Assembly (NCBI GenBank): GCA_012295275.1
Contig: CM022665.1
Coordinates: 32,527,022-32,591,021 of the forward strand
Reading direction: 5' to 3'
DNA: 64,000 nucleotides
Source of the DNA: Chrysomallon squamiferum
Taxonomy: Eukaryota; Mollusca; Gastropoda; Neomphalida; Peltospiridae
A program made the translations under genes and the position numbers. The notes under the pieces were generated by a model that had not been told where the DNA came from, ran no database searches, and worked only from the letters and a program-made list of their open reading frames with translations. Below are positions 1 to 11,479 of the stretch, piece by piece; position 1 is the stretch's first letter, and each line of letters opens with the position of its first letter.

Positions 1-439
1 AAGTGTTGTAACATTGGTCGATGCAAAGTATGTATGGTACAGTATTGCAACTTTGGCTTACAGCTCCTTAATATGTGCCACACTCTACATAAAATAACAA
101 CATTTCCTTAAGTCGCTCCGTTTTTAGATACTTAGAATACAGTTGTAAATAAAACCTACCCAGATAAATACAATCTGATAAATATACGTACATATATAAT
201 GTATCTAATGAGCTGCAAACAAAATTAAGAATGATCCACCTACAAGAAAAGAAAAGGAAATGGAGGGGGGAGTAGTAGACAGACATAAACCACACAGGAG
301 TAAATCACACACGCACATACACACTCACAGAGAGTATTCACATTAATATAAAAATGTCTTTCATATTTCGTGGTCGCTATCTGTCATTGTCTTGATTTTC
401 AGTTTGTCATGTATGTAAGAAAACGTGGGCTATAAATCA
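1..439. other. Non-coding flank, nothing recognised
   Basis: AT-rich sequence with a short CA-rich stretch near 308-330. I see no coding pattern. Any remnant of the neighbouring LINE before about 440 is too eroded for me to recognise. Confidence 0.4.
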
Positions 440-1690
440 TATTGATTTAGTATCGCTTACTTCTCTTACTATTAGCAGAATAACCGGATGCTTTACAACA
501 TAATCTTAACATGTTTGCCAGTTACTGCCGACTATGGAGGTTTAAAGTCAATACAAATAAAACTTAAATAATGATTTTCAGTAAAGAGAGAAATTTTCGT
601 GATTATATATTTAAATTCGATGGAGATATTATTGACATAGTAGATAACTATAAATAAGAAACGGTATATTCAATTACTACGTAAAACAATTGATAACAAG
701 GCAATGCAAGTTATGTATAGCCTAATAGCTAAAAGTCGTCAGAATAATCTCTCTATCGACTGTGCATTTGATGTATTTAAAACGATGTACAACCAATTTT
801 ATTGTATGGTTCTGAAATATGGAGTTTTTACAAATATACAATTAATAGAAAGCCTCAGTATGAAATTTAGTAAGTATTTACGAAGTGTTAATAAGTGTAC
901 CCCTGGTTTTATGATCTACGGTGAACTAGAACGGTATCCCCTTTGTATTTCTATAAAAGTAAGAATGATAACCTTTTGGGGGAACCTAATATGCAAAAGT
1001 CAAAACAAGAATTTCCTCACACCTCTATTATTTCAATGCATGTTATCAATTGTCCTTGGAAGAAATTTGTAAACATATATATTCTAGATGACTGTGATTT
1101 AACATATATATGGAAATATCACAACTTTGATAATATTAAATAGATATGTGAAAACGGTAACCAAAATATTACTTGATCAATATTTACAAATGAGAAAAAT
1201 GAAAGTAAAATGTCTCCAAAGGATATTAATTATAACAGTTTTTAAAAATGAATTAAAAGTTATCTGTGATGTATTATGTAAATTTAGAAATTCTAATGTT
1301 AAACTTCCTATTGGTGGTTAATATTCTAAGAGAAAATAGAAAATGTCGTAGTCGTAGCCATGACAAAATTAGAGATGATTATCGTTATATATTTCAATGT
1401 GATGATCCTATATTATTAAATGCAAGAAAAGGTATACCAGATAAATACACAAGATATCCAAATATATTTTCACACAACAATTCGTTTAAAACCAAAAATA
1501 TGGTTATATTAAAAAAGTTATGTTTGTTAATAAGAACTATATGTGAGAGAGTATGTCCTCCACGTTACACTTCCACACATGTGTATTTTAATTTTAACTT
1601 TGTTGTGTTGTTATATATCTGCAATAGATTCTTCTCTGTATTGTAATCCTACAATTTATGAGAATAAAGCTATTGTCATTGTCTTTTCTT
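440..1690 (+). mobile_element. Decayed 5'-truncated non-LTR retrotransposon (LINE), 3' part of the reverse transcriptase ORF
   Basis: Conceptual translation gives pieces in the order expected for the C-terminal half of a LINE reverse transcriptase. The first piece (about 455-655) contains LQHNLNMFASYC, FKVNTNKT and DIIDIVDNYK. The next (about 680-1015) contains SLIAKSRQ, YGELERYPL and RMITFWGNL. The next (about 1048-1140) contains ILDDCDLTYIW, followed by KFRNSNVKLPI (about 1275-1315). The last (about 1320-1560) contains NILRENRKC, YRYIFQCDDP and a leucine/lysine-rich end. These are typical landmarks of animal LINE C-termini, recalled from family knowledge. The pieces lie in all three forward frames and are broken by in-frame stops (for example near 461, 493, 565, 658 and 1141), so the copy is dead. 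An AATAAA at 1663-1668 and a repeated TCATTGTC-like end mark the 3' terminus. The clade is not assigned. Confidence 0.85.
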
Positions 1691-1699
1691 TCTTCTTAT

Positions 1700-2730
1700 G
1701 ATTTATTTACTGCTAAAACCCACACTTGCTTATGATATTTAGTTGTTGTTTTTTATTTCCTTTGTTTTTCTCGGTTTTTTTTTTTTTTTTTGTGTGTTTT
1801 TCGGGGGGGTTCTTTTGTTGTTGTTGTTGTTGTTGCTGGGGTTTCTAAATAGCAATTCATCATTTTAAATTAAATACTCCAAATAAAAGCGATGTTACAG
1901 CAAGCTAATGAAAATAATCAACAATTAAAAATAATAACCTTTATCCCTGTACATTAATTACCAATAGGTTATTTTCTATTTCTGCTGATGTTTTTTGTTT
2001 GTTTGTTTATGTTTTAAGAAGCACTGATTTTGTTTGTTGTTTGGTTGTTTTTTTTTGTCAATTTCCCTATACACAAGAAAGCAAATACAATATCCTGTGA
2101 TAAACCAGTCATGTGTCGTGGCTCTGTATTACTAAAAGTATTCGGTTTTATTATAACAGATATAGTTTTCTAATTCTTTTGGCTTATATTTGACTGAAGT
2201 TTTTCTTTAACTGAAATTTTTAAGAATGAACAGGGTCATACGTTATGTAGCTATTTTTAACAGTTTCTAATAAACAAGGCTCAACAGTAAACGGGAGTTA
2301 TTGCCCTTACATCATAAACCTGGTTAACGACGACCAAAAAAAAAAGTGCTTATTGGAATACAATACTGGTAGGTAATATATGTGTGTGTGTCTTTTACAA
2401 GACTGAATTCAGTCTGAAAATTACATCCACCACAATGACGGCGTTCTGCTCTGAAATTTCGAATTTTTTTTATTTAAAATATATTTTGGAACTACATTGT
2501 TATTGTAGATGCCATACCTTTCGGGTACAGTTGTAAAAAAAAACACAAAAAAAAAACACAATAACTTTCTAATAATAATAATGATAATGGCAATAACAAC
2601 AGTAATTTCTCACTACACAGAACGTCATCAGGCCCATTGAAAATAAATATAAATTTTAATTATAAACCAAGGAAGATTGTTTTACACTATATTTTCTGAG
2701 GAATGTCATAAAATAAGTTATACTATAGGG
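1700..2730. other. Intergenic, AT-rich, short simple repeats
   Basis: Non-coding by inspection. It contains T/G-rich stretches (TTG repeats near 1817-1836, T runs near 1775), AAT repeats near 2570 and short A runs. No gene is supported. Confidence 0.5.
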
Positions 2731-2734
2731 AGTT

Positions 2735-3000
2735 ACATAAACTGCACTGGAAGTACACATCCCTGTTTCGGCCTCTGAATGTTACAACCGAAAGTTCGAC
2801 CGATTTTCGGGCAACGCGCTTTTGCCTTTCTATCCCGAACCAGTCTAGAAAACAGCAGGATGAATTTCAACGTCTGACTAAGATGGAAGCAACACGTCTT
2901 TAAATGCCATCTTACATGTGTAGCGATCTGTTCAAACAAATCAGCAAACGCGCATGCCGCACGAGGATCCGCGGCGTTTCTCGGCATCATGAAGCTATTT
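2735..3000. other. GC-balanced island of unknown role
   Basis: This stretch is visibly less AT-rich than its surroundings and holds many CpG dinucleotides. The minus strand is open for 85 codons, but the translation matches no family I know and is rich in Arg, Lys and Cys without domain order. It could be a conserved non-coding element or an old exon. Neither can be shown from one sequence. Confidence 0.25.
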
Positions 3001-3183
3001 ATGTAACTATATTACCTTTAATCTAATCTCCACGATAAAGTCGTCACGATACTCGACCCGTATACATACACCAGTAGCGACTCTCCATAGATTTGCACTC
3101 ATCGGTTTAGAGCTTGTTATTTCATAGTTTTAATGTAATAAAACACGTTATAATAGCAAGAATTTGCCAAGTTTTCATCGCTG

Positions 3184-3211
3184 TTTTTTTTTTTTTTTTT
3201 TTTTTTTTTTT
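3184..3211. repeat. Poly(T) run
   Basis: An uninterrupted run of 28 T, possibly the tail of an old minus-strand retroelement. No element body is recognisable next to it. Confidence 0.85.
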
Positions 3212-5638
3212 CTTTCACTAAAAAAAGTTTAAAGTCAACATTCATCTTCGTTTTATTGTTGTTGTTGTTGTTTACTGAGGATTGCCTTTAGACTAACGTT
3301 TTAAAGATTTTATTATTTTATTTATTTCAACTTTTTGGGGGTCAGGGGGGATGGCTTCAATGAAAGGTTTTTGGCTTTGAAGTTCCTCAGATCAAAAATG
3401 TAGGGGAGGCAACCAATTATTGACACCAACGATGTGGATTTGCTTTTTCCGCCTAATATTAGACCGGATCTACTTTGTCAGTAATCTCGTAAATAATAGT
3501 TTTAATATTTCAAAGACAAAAATCAAAGCTTTCTTTCTTTTATAAAATTATTTATAAGAGGCATTCGTAATTTTTATCTCAAGAACTTTCATCCTTAAAA
3601 AAGGCCGGATAAAGCACACTTGGCTTCTGATATTACTTTATATCTAGAGCTATATTTGGAATGGGAAATAGATCTCCACCACTGTGCTATCGCTAGTTTC
3701 TTGTAGTTGTAGAAATCTACATTTCAAGACATTTCGACACTGAGTCAAAAGTACTGGTCATTCATTAGCGTTGATGTTATTCTTTATTATTATTTTTCTA
3801 ACGTTTTGTAAACGCTGTTGAATATGTTAACGATACTTCTAAATAACAACAACAATAAATAAATAAATAAATTTTAAAAAGTATGTAATAATAAATATAA
3901 TTAATATTAAACATGTAATGCTTACTAGACGAGTACAAAGGAAAACATGATATATCGTGGTTACAGCGAACTAAAATCCTTTTAAACTTATTTGGTCAAC
4001 CCCAGAGTGTATGTTGATTAAACCGCTCCAGGGATTCTATTTTATGTGTTATGGAGAAATTCGCTAGAGAATTTCCATCAAGTAATGAACGACTTATTTT
4101 GTGTATTCTGTACGTTTTTGTGTGAACACTTTTAACATCTATGATCAGCGGTTTGATAAAGATAAGTTTCCGCACAGGCGTTCTTTTTTCTTCTTGTTCT
4201 TTTTCTTATTTTTCATTATTATTATTATTTTTTTTTTCAAAGGATATCTGGAGTTGTAACTGCATTCAGCAGGTGTTACGGCTTTAATTGGTTCACAAAC
4301 CAGCCTATGTGATACGAACATGTTAATTTCTGAAACACGTGCATCGCACGAAAAACACTTGTGATGTTTAAACACATTGCAAGACATCAACACGGGGATT
4401 CTAGACGCCTTTCAAAAGGTTATCACTTCGTTGGTGAGTTTGGCGGATTTTACCTTCAGTTTGTCGGCTGTAAAAAATGTTTTATTGTTGTCAAAGCAAG
4501 AAAATGAAATAAACAAACTACCGTTTCAAACCGGTGCGAAAATGTTTTTAATGCGGCGGAGAAAGTGTTGGAAATGGCGGATAATGTTTATGGCAATAGA
4601 ACTTGATACTTCAGTATTGATAGAAATTTCTTTCTGTTTATTGTTTTTATATTTATATTTATTATTATTACCACTACTGCTACTACTACTACTACTATTA
4701 CTACTACTACTATTGAAATTATTATTACTATTCTTAATTTTTTGCGAAATATATTTCACGCTTCTCATTTCATGCAGCACGTGACAATTGATTTAATAAT
4801 AAAAAAATATTTTAATAAAATTATGGGGGAAAAAATATAATATTGTACGCCATTACTGAAGTGGATTAATCTTTAAAATCAAAAGAATTTTCTTACAAAG
4901 GGGAAAAGAAAGAAAAAAAGAAACATACCGCGCGACTAATACGCCCACATCTTATTCCTCGTGCAATTCTATATAGACACTGACTCATTGAAAAAACTAT
5001 GCTCATATCCGTTACCTCATCTAAACATATTCTTTTGATCTAACAGTAAAAGGATTATATAAAAAGTACACGCAAACTGGTAACAAATTTCCTCTGTAAA
5101 CTGTCGCAGAAGTATATTAATTATTTTCAAGAACTTATGACTTTAACATTATACTTTTTATCAGGAACCAAAACAACACAAAACAAAATAAAAACAAACA
5201 GAAAATTAGACTTAAATGATGTATTTGAAAATTTAAATGGCCCACATTAGAGAAAAGGATGTGAGGAAAATAAGGAAAGGGAAAGAGAATAGTAAAAAGA
5301 GGAAGAGCAAGAACTCTCTCTTCCCCTAAAGGAAATATGCAGGAACACTATTTCCGTCGAATGTGTTTTTCCTAACAGACATAAGCTTAACTCATTGAGG
5401 TTAAGGTGTACAATCCGAGACGTCAGTAGACTCAAGTTTCTGTCCAAGAAATAGTCTGTTCCTATAGATTCTTACAGATTCCTGTTCCAATAAACGCATC
5501 ATTTTTGTTTTAAATGCAATACATTATTAATTTTTGTGGTGAAGAGAAAGAAAGAATAGTAGAATTAAAGCTGCCCTTTCCATTTTCTGAACCTTATAGT
5601 CTACAATGTAATGAAAATGAAATGCTTTCTTTCTCTCT

Positions 5639-5640
<2 letters not shown>
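3212..5640. other. Intergenic with trinucleotide repeats
   Basis: No gene recognised. It includes TTG repeats near 3257-3270, AAAT repeats near 3855-3870 and a degenerate TAC/TTA trinucleotide stretch at about 4663-4735. The open frames across the last of these are homopolymer-coding (poly-Leu, or Ser/Asn on the other strand) and are artefacts of the repeat. Confidence 0.5.

Positions 5641-5718
<78 letters not shown>
5641..5718. repeat. (AC)n microsatellite, about 39 units
   Basis: A pure AC dinucleotide tract continuing into an impure CTCACACAC end. Alternating purine-pyrimidine tracts of this length can form Z-DNA. Confidence 0.95.
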
Positions 5719-5724
<6 letters not shown>

Positions 5725-5820
5725 ACGTATCTTCTACAGTCGCAGGTGAGTATTATTTTTATACATGCCTAGTTTGTTCTCTTATTCTTAGCTTTCTCAC
5801 ATTGGTCCACCAGTCAGTCT

Positions 5821-6010
5821 TTTGATTGATAGATGGGAATTGTCCGCATGTTCCGGTCATCGAGGGGACTAATCCAGTTGTAATGGACATAATTAATGGC
5901 ACGGGACAATGATAAATCCTGAAATGCGGGTTTTTCGTCGGCTCTTGGATATGTCGGCGGCGTCAAAAGACTGAAATTCAACTTGATGTTTGATCTGTCG
6001 GAAAATCCTT
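5821..6010. promoter_or_regulatory. Candidate non-coding regulatory island with homeodomain- and Sox-like motifs
   Basis: A non-repetitive, CpG-containing block in an AT-rich setting. Motifs seen: TAATCC at 5870-5875 (the bicoid-class site used by Otx, Pitx and Gsc), TAATTA at 5890-5895 (generic homeodomain) and ACAATG at 5906-5911 (Sox-like). All are short and expected by chance at some rate, so the call rests on clustering and composition only. Confidence 0.2.
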
Positions 6011-6910
6011 TTGTTCGCGTCTTTATGTGTAACCTTGTTTATTGGTTTCTTTGGATGTGTGATTCAGAAAAATCACGCATTAAAGCAACAACCGTGGTAT
6101 TGTTTGATGTGTGTGTTAGCTACAGGATATTTCAGTTAAGTTTGTGGCTTATGCTTTGTTGATTATTAGCTTGTAGAAAAATAAACTTTTACACGCCTTT
6201 TTCTCTCTCTATGAATATGTGTGTGTGTGTGTGTCCCATTATTATTATTAATTTCTTTTTAATATATGTACGGTGTGATGTAATTATACATATTGATACA
6301 TGTAAGGCTGGATGCATCGTTGAGATATAGGTAGATATTTCAACTACTGGCGAAAACAGTTTAACCTAAGTCTGCGGTGTGCTGAACCAGACGTCGCAAT
6401 TAACTAAAGACGAGACCAATTCTGTCATCTGTTAATAATGGCCGTGATTATATGATGATAGTTGTGACCAACAGCTGAATGTTGTCCATTAATTATTCAA
6501 AAGAATATATAAATAAATATTATTTAAAAGTGTATATATACAATCGTAAAAGATTCTAAAATTTATCATTCTTAAAATGCTCTCTGGTATAATAGTTATG
6601 CTCTGTTTTTATGGGTATCCAGTTTAAGGCCGTAAAGGAAAATCTTTCAGTTTTGAGAAACGACATAACGATGTATGATTAAAATCAGCCTTCATGCATC
6701 CTGTTTATTATTCGCAGAAATTAGGCACTAGCAATAAATACATGAATCGTACCGCAGATACACATTTTGAAATGTATGTGAAAGATCTGGACAAGGAGTT
6801 TTTCTGAAACTTTTGTATTCTCGTCAAAACATTGGAAGAAAAAATAAAATAAACAAACACAAACAACGACGACAACATTCCTGTTTTAAATAAATATTTT
6901 TCATCAGGTT

Positions 6911-6912
<2 letters not shown>
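6011..6912. other. Intergenic, nothing specific
   Basis: AT-rich unique sequence with a short GT run near 6220-6233. I see no gene. Confidence 0.45.

Positions 6913-6945
<33 letters not shown>
6913..6945. repeat. Poly(T) run, about 33 bases
   Basis: Uninterrupted T homopolymer. No retroelement body is recognisable beside it. Confidence 0.9.
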
Positions 6946-7410
6946 CACCCGAAAGACACTTTAAATTATAATGTTTCTCGGTGATTATCATATAATATAC
7001 AGCTTTCAGGACAGCCGGTTCTAAATTCCATCGCAGTGGTGTCCGCCGGTAAATATGCGAGGCGCGTGCAACGGGCGTGAAATTGGGCATGCACCAGAAG
7101 AACTGTGGATGAGAGAAACTGAAGAGCCAGAAGTACTTCTGTGCTTAATGTGTATTTGTATACTGTAGTGCGATACCTCTAAAGTAATGAAACAAAGCCG
7201 TAATTTATGAGTGTGACATGCTGTCCGCCACAGTGAACATGCACACCACCGCCAAGACATACATGCATGCAGTTTCAGCTATTAGCTTTTTTTCTGAAGC
7301 AGAAAGAAACAAAAATTCCAGAGAAAAAAATATTGTAACAAAACATGTACATGCGTGTGTGTGTGTCTTTTTGTTAAAGAAGAAAAAAAATAATCCCTGA
7401 GCAAATACAA

Positions 7411-7416
7411 ATAAAA

Positions 7417-7459
<43 letters not shown>

Positions 7460-7480
7460 ATGATAATAATAATAATAAAT
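7411..7480. repeat. (AAAT)n followed by (AAT)n
   Basis: About 12 units of a tetranucleotide AAAT-type repeat passing directly into AAT units, a compound microsatellite. Related A-rich sequence continues to about 7506. Confidence 0.9.
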
Positions 7481-7506
7481 AAAATAAAATAAAGAAAGAA
7501 ATAAAA

Positions 7507-8389
7507 ATCTTAATTTTTATGTACTCTTACTAATGAACGTAATTTATGAAACTGTATTTTCTGTATTATTCAGATCTGTGACGTTCTGAATCATAATGAT
7601 TTCATTAATTCAGTTAACATGTCAAAATGTCAAAAATAACACTCTTTCAGATACATCAACGCTTGTAATAAAATCAAATCCAGCAACATAGAAACTCCCG
7701 TTTAACCATTAAATCACGTGACATCAAACAAATGTCGTATGATCGGCGGCTATGTTGAAGGCTGGGTCTGAAACGAGTTAGAAAAGAGTGCTTGTTCCAC
7801 GACAAAACAAGTTGTTAATGCGGCAGTAAATGTCAGTCCGTATTGGTCGCCACGTCATTAGTTTGTCTTCAGTCACCAGGAATTTACATACAACACAAAT
7901 AGTTTTACTCGACTGACGATGAAATAGAATTTGCACATATGAGTAAACTGAAGTATGCACCTACATATATAGTTAGTATTTACATTTGTGTTCTTATTTA
8001 TGTAAGCAGGTATATATCTATTTACGTGAGTCTGAACTCAGTTTATACCTACGTATCGCAAAAATAAGTAGATTCTTAAACTACACAGACAAACTAATTA
8101 CGTTTTCAGTGCAGGTCGTCAAATAAAAGTACACGGCATAACGTAAACATCTAAATATACGTGAATCTTCTGCGAGTTTAACAGATAACTCACATTGCGC
8201 GCGTATTGAAAGCACGTGCTCTACACGTGTTGTACACAAGAGAACAACAAACATGCCGCGAATGGTTATGCATCGCTGCATAGCCTTTCAAGATATGCTT
8301 ATGCGATGTTGTTTTTATTGAACGAATCGGTTCTGTTCTAGTTCTCAAGGTGCGAGGGTTAATCGGTGCACCCCAGATATATCCAGCCA

Positions 8390-8400
<11 letters not shown>
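7507..8400. other. Intergenic, unique sequence
   Basis: A mixture of AT-rich and moderately GC-balanced sequence (about 7680-7930 and 8160-8370). Short open frames on both strands resemble nothing I know. Confidence 0.4.

Positions 8401-8432
<32 letters not shown>
8401..8432. repeat. (CA)n microsatellite, 16 units
   Basis: Pure CA tract, preceded by an impure CACACACCA stretch from about 8388. Confidence 0.95.
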
Positions 8433-8433
<1 letters not shown>

Positions 8434-8817
8434 CTGTGTATGTATGCGGATACGATAGCAATAACAACAACAGTAGTAATGGATCTCGAAATTCTCCAAA
8501 AGAATTATCATAGTTAACATTTCTTTATTGTAATTACCAGTTAGATTATCAAACAATAGTAAGTGATTCTGCTTTAAAATAACAGTGTAATGTCGTATTC
8601 CTTGTGTTTTTTTGGTGTTTTTTTACTACATTATAGTTCAGTCGCCGTATTTAATTTAAATACTATCTTAGTCTAAATACGTTTTATGCTACAAATACTT
8701 ATGATTTGAATTTTGTTTTCCATCCATCCATTTATGCATCCTTCCACTGGTCTATTCATTCGTTTCTATATCTATCTATAAGAAATAAACAAAGAAAAGA
8801 ATATAATCATTCTTTGA

Positions 8818-9077
8818 ATACTACAGTATTACCAGGGGGAAAAAGTGAAGAGGAAAATAATGAAACGAAAAAAAGATCTAGAACTTCACGCCAAAAGGCA
8901 TAAAGTATGTCTGAGAAATGTTTTGTGGCAAAGAGTTTGGAACGCCAGAGAAAACAGGAAGAGAAAGTACTAAGGGAGGTAATGACCCATGACAGATCTC
9001 TGCATAAGACATCTAGAAGCTTTGGGTTTGTGCCCAGATCGCCCAAGATGAGATCAGTGTAACACGAACCAAATAAA
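8818..9077 (+). pseudogene. Protein-like fragment followed by AATAAA, family not recognised
   Basis: Two overlapping + frames look coding-like. The first, about 8818-8967, is strongly basic (KRKIMKRKKDLELHAKRH). The second, from an ATG at 8907 to a TAA at 9060-9062, encodes about 51 residues. It has an amphipathic Lys/Glu/Arg-rich helix (SLERQRKQEEKVLREVMT) and then a Ser/Pro/Phe end (SFGFVPRSP). A canonical AATAAA follows at 9072-9077, ten bases after the stop. This would fit the end of a frameshifted retrogene, a dead transposon ORF, or a terminal exon. I cannot name a family, and I see no convincing splice acceptor upstream. Confidence 0.25.
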
Positions 9078-10223
9078 GACCATTTAAAGAGTTGTGCTAC
9101 ACTGCTACAACTTTAGCTTGTTAAACGAAGAGTGTTTCTTTCCTGGGATAGGTTGAAAGAGTCGGAAATCTGTCCTACCGTATTTAAGCAGTTATTAAAA
9201 AGCATGGCCAAGTGCGAATGAAATTATTTTTATGAAACTATTTTATTTTGTCTCATTTTTTTTCTTTTTCCTTTTTTGTTTGTTTTGTTATTGTTTGTTT
9301 TTAATCTCTGTTTTCATCTGTTTCAAAAGTATGTATTTTTTTTAAAATTATTTTTATTGTTGATAAATTTTTCCTTTGTAATTATAGTGTGAACAGTCAA
9401 TTACAACAGCAACAGAAACAGTGATAAAAGTAATTATAGTAGTAGTAACTGTTGGTAGTGTGGCTACTGTAGTAATTGTAATAATAAACAACAGTAATAA
9501 TTATAGTAATTACAACTTCAACAGCAACAACAACAACAACAACACAGTGTTATCTCATCATAATGTGCATAGTATTTTTTTTCCTAGAGTCACTAGCATA
9601 CCAAGGAACGTTGTTTTGCTTCAAATAAGACTACTCTCCCTCTTACTTCACGGGGTGTCGTCCCTGTCCAGCAACACCACCACGTTGACACTGAACGCGT
9701 TTTATGAGCGTTTCCTCTGTCTAATGAGCCTGCACACTTTATTCATGATGTTTTCATTTCCAAGTCCCCCTGCCGTTACAGGCAACGAGTTCCAAGTTCA
9801 GAAATAAATCTTTTTCGCGCCGATGATTTTTACGATCACACATCAGAAATAACACCGTGCCGCTTCAGCTGTCTCATCCCTCTTCACAAGATTTTATTGC
9901 TTGGATTTAAAAAACAGAAGATGAAAAAAGTCATGTGTTAAGACTATGAAATTACTGTGTTTATTCTTCTTCTTTTTATTTTTATTCTTCTTATTATTAT
10001 TGTTAGTTATTTTTACTACAGTTGTTATTATTATTACTGCTACTACTACCGTTATTAGCATTAGTATTAGTATTTTCTTTCTGCTTTTAATTTATTTATT
10101 TTCTTTTGCGATTATTTTTTCTACTCGTCAAAAGATTTTAATGTCCATTATTAAAAGAAAAATAGGATATTGGTTAACCGTTAAAAGCCGAAACAAACGA
10201 CCGGAAGGGTGGAGTCTTTTATA
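9078..10223. other. Intergenic with AAC/AAT repeats and a GC-balanced island
   Basis: T-rich sequence up to 9370 is followed by degenerate AGT/AAC trinucleotides (9405-9545) and then a more GC-balanced block at about 9600-9900. That block carries an E2F-like TTTCGCGCC at 9813-9821. An open frame runs through 9421-9807, but its N-terminal third is repeat-encoded and I do not accept it as a gene. TTA-type repeats follow at about 9963-10090. Confidence 0.4.
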
Positions 10224-10237
10224 GCGCCCCCTGATGG
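10224..10237 (-). promoter_or_regulatory. CTCF-like site 1
   Basis: The + strand reads GCGCCCCCTGATGG. Its reverse complement differs at one position from the widely used CTCF core CCACCAGGGGGCGC. CTCF is an 11-zinc-finger insulator protein present across bilaterians. Fourteen near-matching, largely GC bases are unlikely by chance in this AT-rich DNA, but a repeat-derived origin is possible. Confidence 0.45.
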
Positions 10238-10405
10238 TCGTTATGCGTTTGGGGCTTAGTTAACTGTTCAAGGCTAACATACTTTCTACTTTGCTTGTTA
10301 TCTGGTACAAGTTAGGCAATAAAACCAGAAATCGAGGACGTCACACAGTTTATAGTCTGACCATGCTGTTTTACTCTACGTTGTGTCGAGTGATCTTAAT
10401 CCGTG

Positions 10406-10419
10406 ACGCCATCTAGCGG
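10406..10419 (-). promoter_or_regulatory. CTCF-like site 2, same orientation as site 1
   Basis: The + strand reads ACGCCATCTAGCGG. Its reverse complement CCGCTAGATGGCGT resembles the AGATGGCG-type CTCF variants. It starts 182 bases after site 1 and points the same way. The segment between is unique, non-coding sequence. Confidence 0.4.
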
Positions 10420-10886
10420 TCATGTAGTGTTACTAAGGGCTGGTGACTGAGCAAAGAGTTCAGTACACAGGTAACAGATCTTTCGAAAATATCAAATGGT
10501 ATAATAAAAATGTAATATAAAACTGTTTGCGTTAATGTCTTAGTTTCACACGTGGCCAGTTTTTGGGATATATTTTCATTTTCCAGTTGTTTTGATTCAG
10601 TATGATACATCTATAAATAATAATAATAACAACAACAACAATGCCAAAAACAACAATAATAATATAGAAACTTGAGATATATATGCGTATATTTTTATAT
10701 TATTAAACTCTTTTATTTTTATTGTGGGTAATTCTGTAGAATTCTTGGTTCAGGAGGTTCAAGTTAAATCTGAAGTTAAAAAGGTTATTAGGTCTATAAA
10801 TATTTTAATTTATTTTAATAGCCAAATGCAAATATTGCTAAGATTTAAGATCTTTCCTACAACAGTGTTAACACATAAAGGCATTC

Positions 10887-10890
<4 letters not shown>
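10420..10890. other. Intergenic
   Basis: AT-rich sequence with AAC/AAT repeats near 10617-10665. No gene seen. Confidence 0.45.

Positions 10891-10956
<66 letters not shown>
10891..10956. repeat. (GA)n microsatellite, 33 units
   Basis: A pure GA homopurine tract. Mirror-symmetric polypurine tracts of this kind can form intramolecular triplexes. Confidence 0.97.
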
Positions 10957-10959
<3 letters not shown>

Positions 10960-11213
10960 AAACATTCAAAGATAAAGCAGACCCATGGGCGTCACATCTT
11001 TCGTCAACCTACTTGTCTGCTGCAGTAGCATTCTTTTTTATGTCGTCATTCCATTAGTGCAGTTAGTTCAATGTATAATTAATACAAGTTGAAATTCAGT
11101 GCAACATGTGAACACGATGTGACATGTGGCAGTTTTGACAACAATACACTCCAACTGTTGCTGTTACCAACCTCTAAAGAGAGACAACTACATTTGCACA
11201 ATTATAATTAACG

Positions 11214-11474
11214 ATGGTCTACGATCATAAATACGACCAATTGACAGTCAAATCACTCCTGGACGAACGCCATTATGGACAAGGTGACCTCCGTTTGCAT
11301 ATTACGGCACGGCTCCGTACAAAACCACACAAATGCGTGTCGCATTTTATTGGTCAGAATGGGATGGAAATAGCACGTATTAAACTGGACTGCGGTTACT
11401 GTGTAATTGACAAAGATTTTAGCCAGCTGCGTCATGACTGTCCCTCATGTCGATGGTGTCTAAAGTATGAATAA
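11214..11474 (+). CDS. Small ORF with a C-x2-C-x12-C-x2-C pattern, doubtful
   Basis: An ATG-started frame of 86 codons in unusually GC-balanced sequence. Its C-terminal third holds CGYC and CPSC separated by 12 residues, the spacing of a small zinc-binding ribbon, followed by another WC. I do not recognise a homologue, and there is no visible upstream exon or polyadenylation signal close by. The frame may be fortuitous. Confidence 0.15.
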   Translation: MVYDHKYDQLTVKSLLDERHYGQGDLRLHITARLRTKPHKCVSHFIGQNGMEIARIKLDCGYCVIDKDFSQLRHDCPSCRWCLKYE

Positions 11475-11479
11475 AATTT

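Noticed and set aside
2621-2660. CTGATGA word on the minus strand as a hammerhead ribozyme core
   Set aside because: The sequence between it and the following GAAA does not form the needed stem II.
4377-4784. 135-codon + frame
   Set aside because: The second half is poly-Leu from a TAC/TTA repeat and the rest has no recognisable domain.
9421-9807. 128-codon + frame
   Set aside because: It begins inside AGT/AAC repeats and shows no family similarity.
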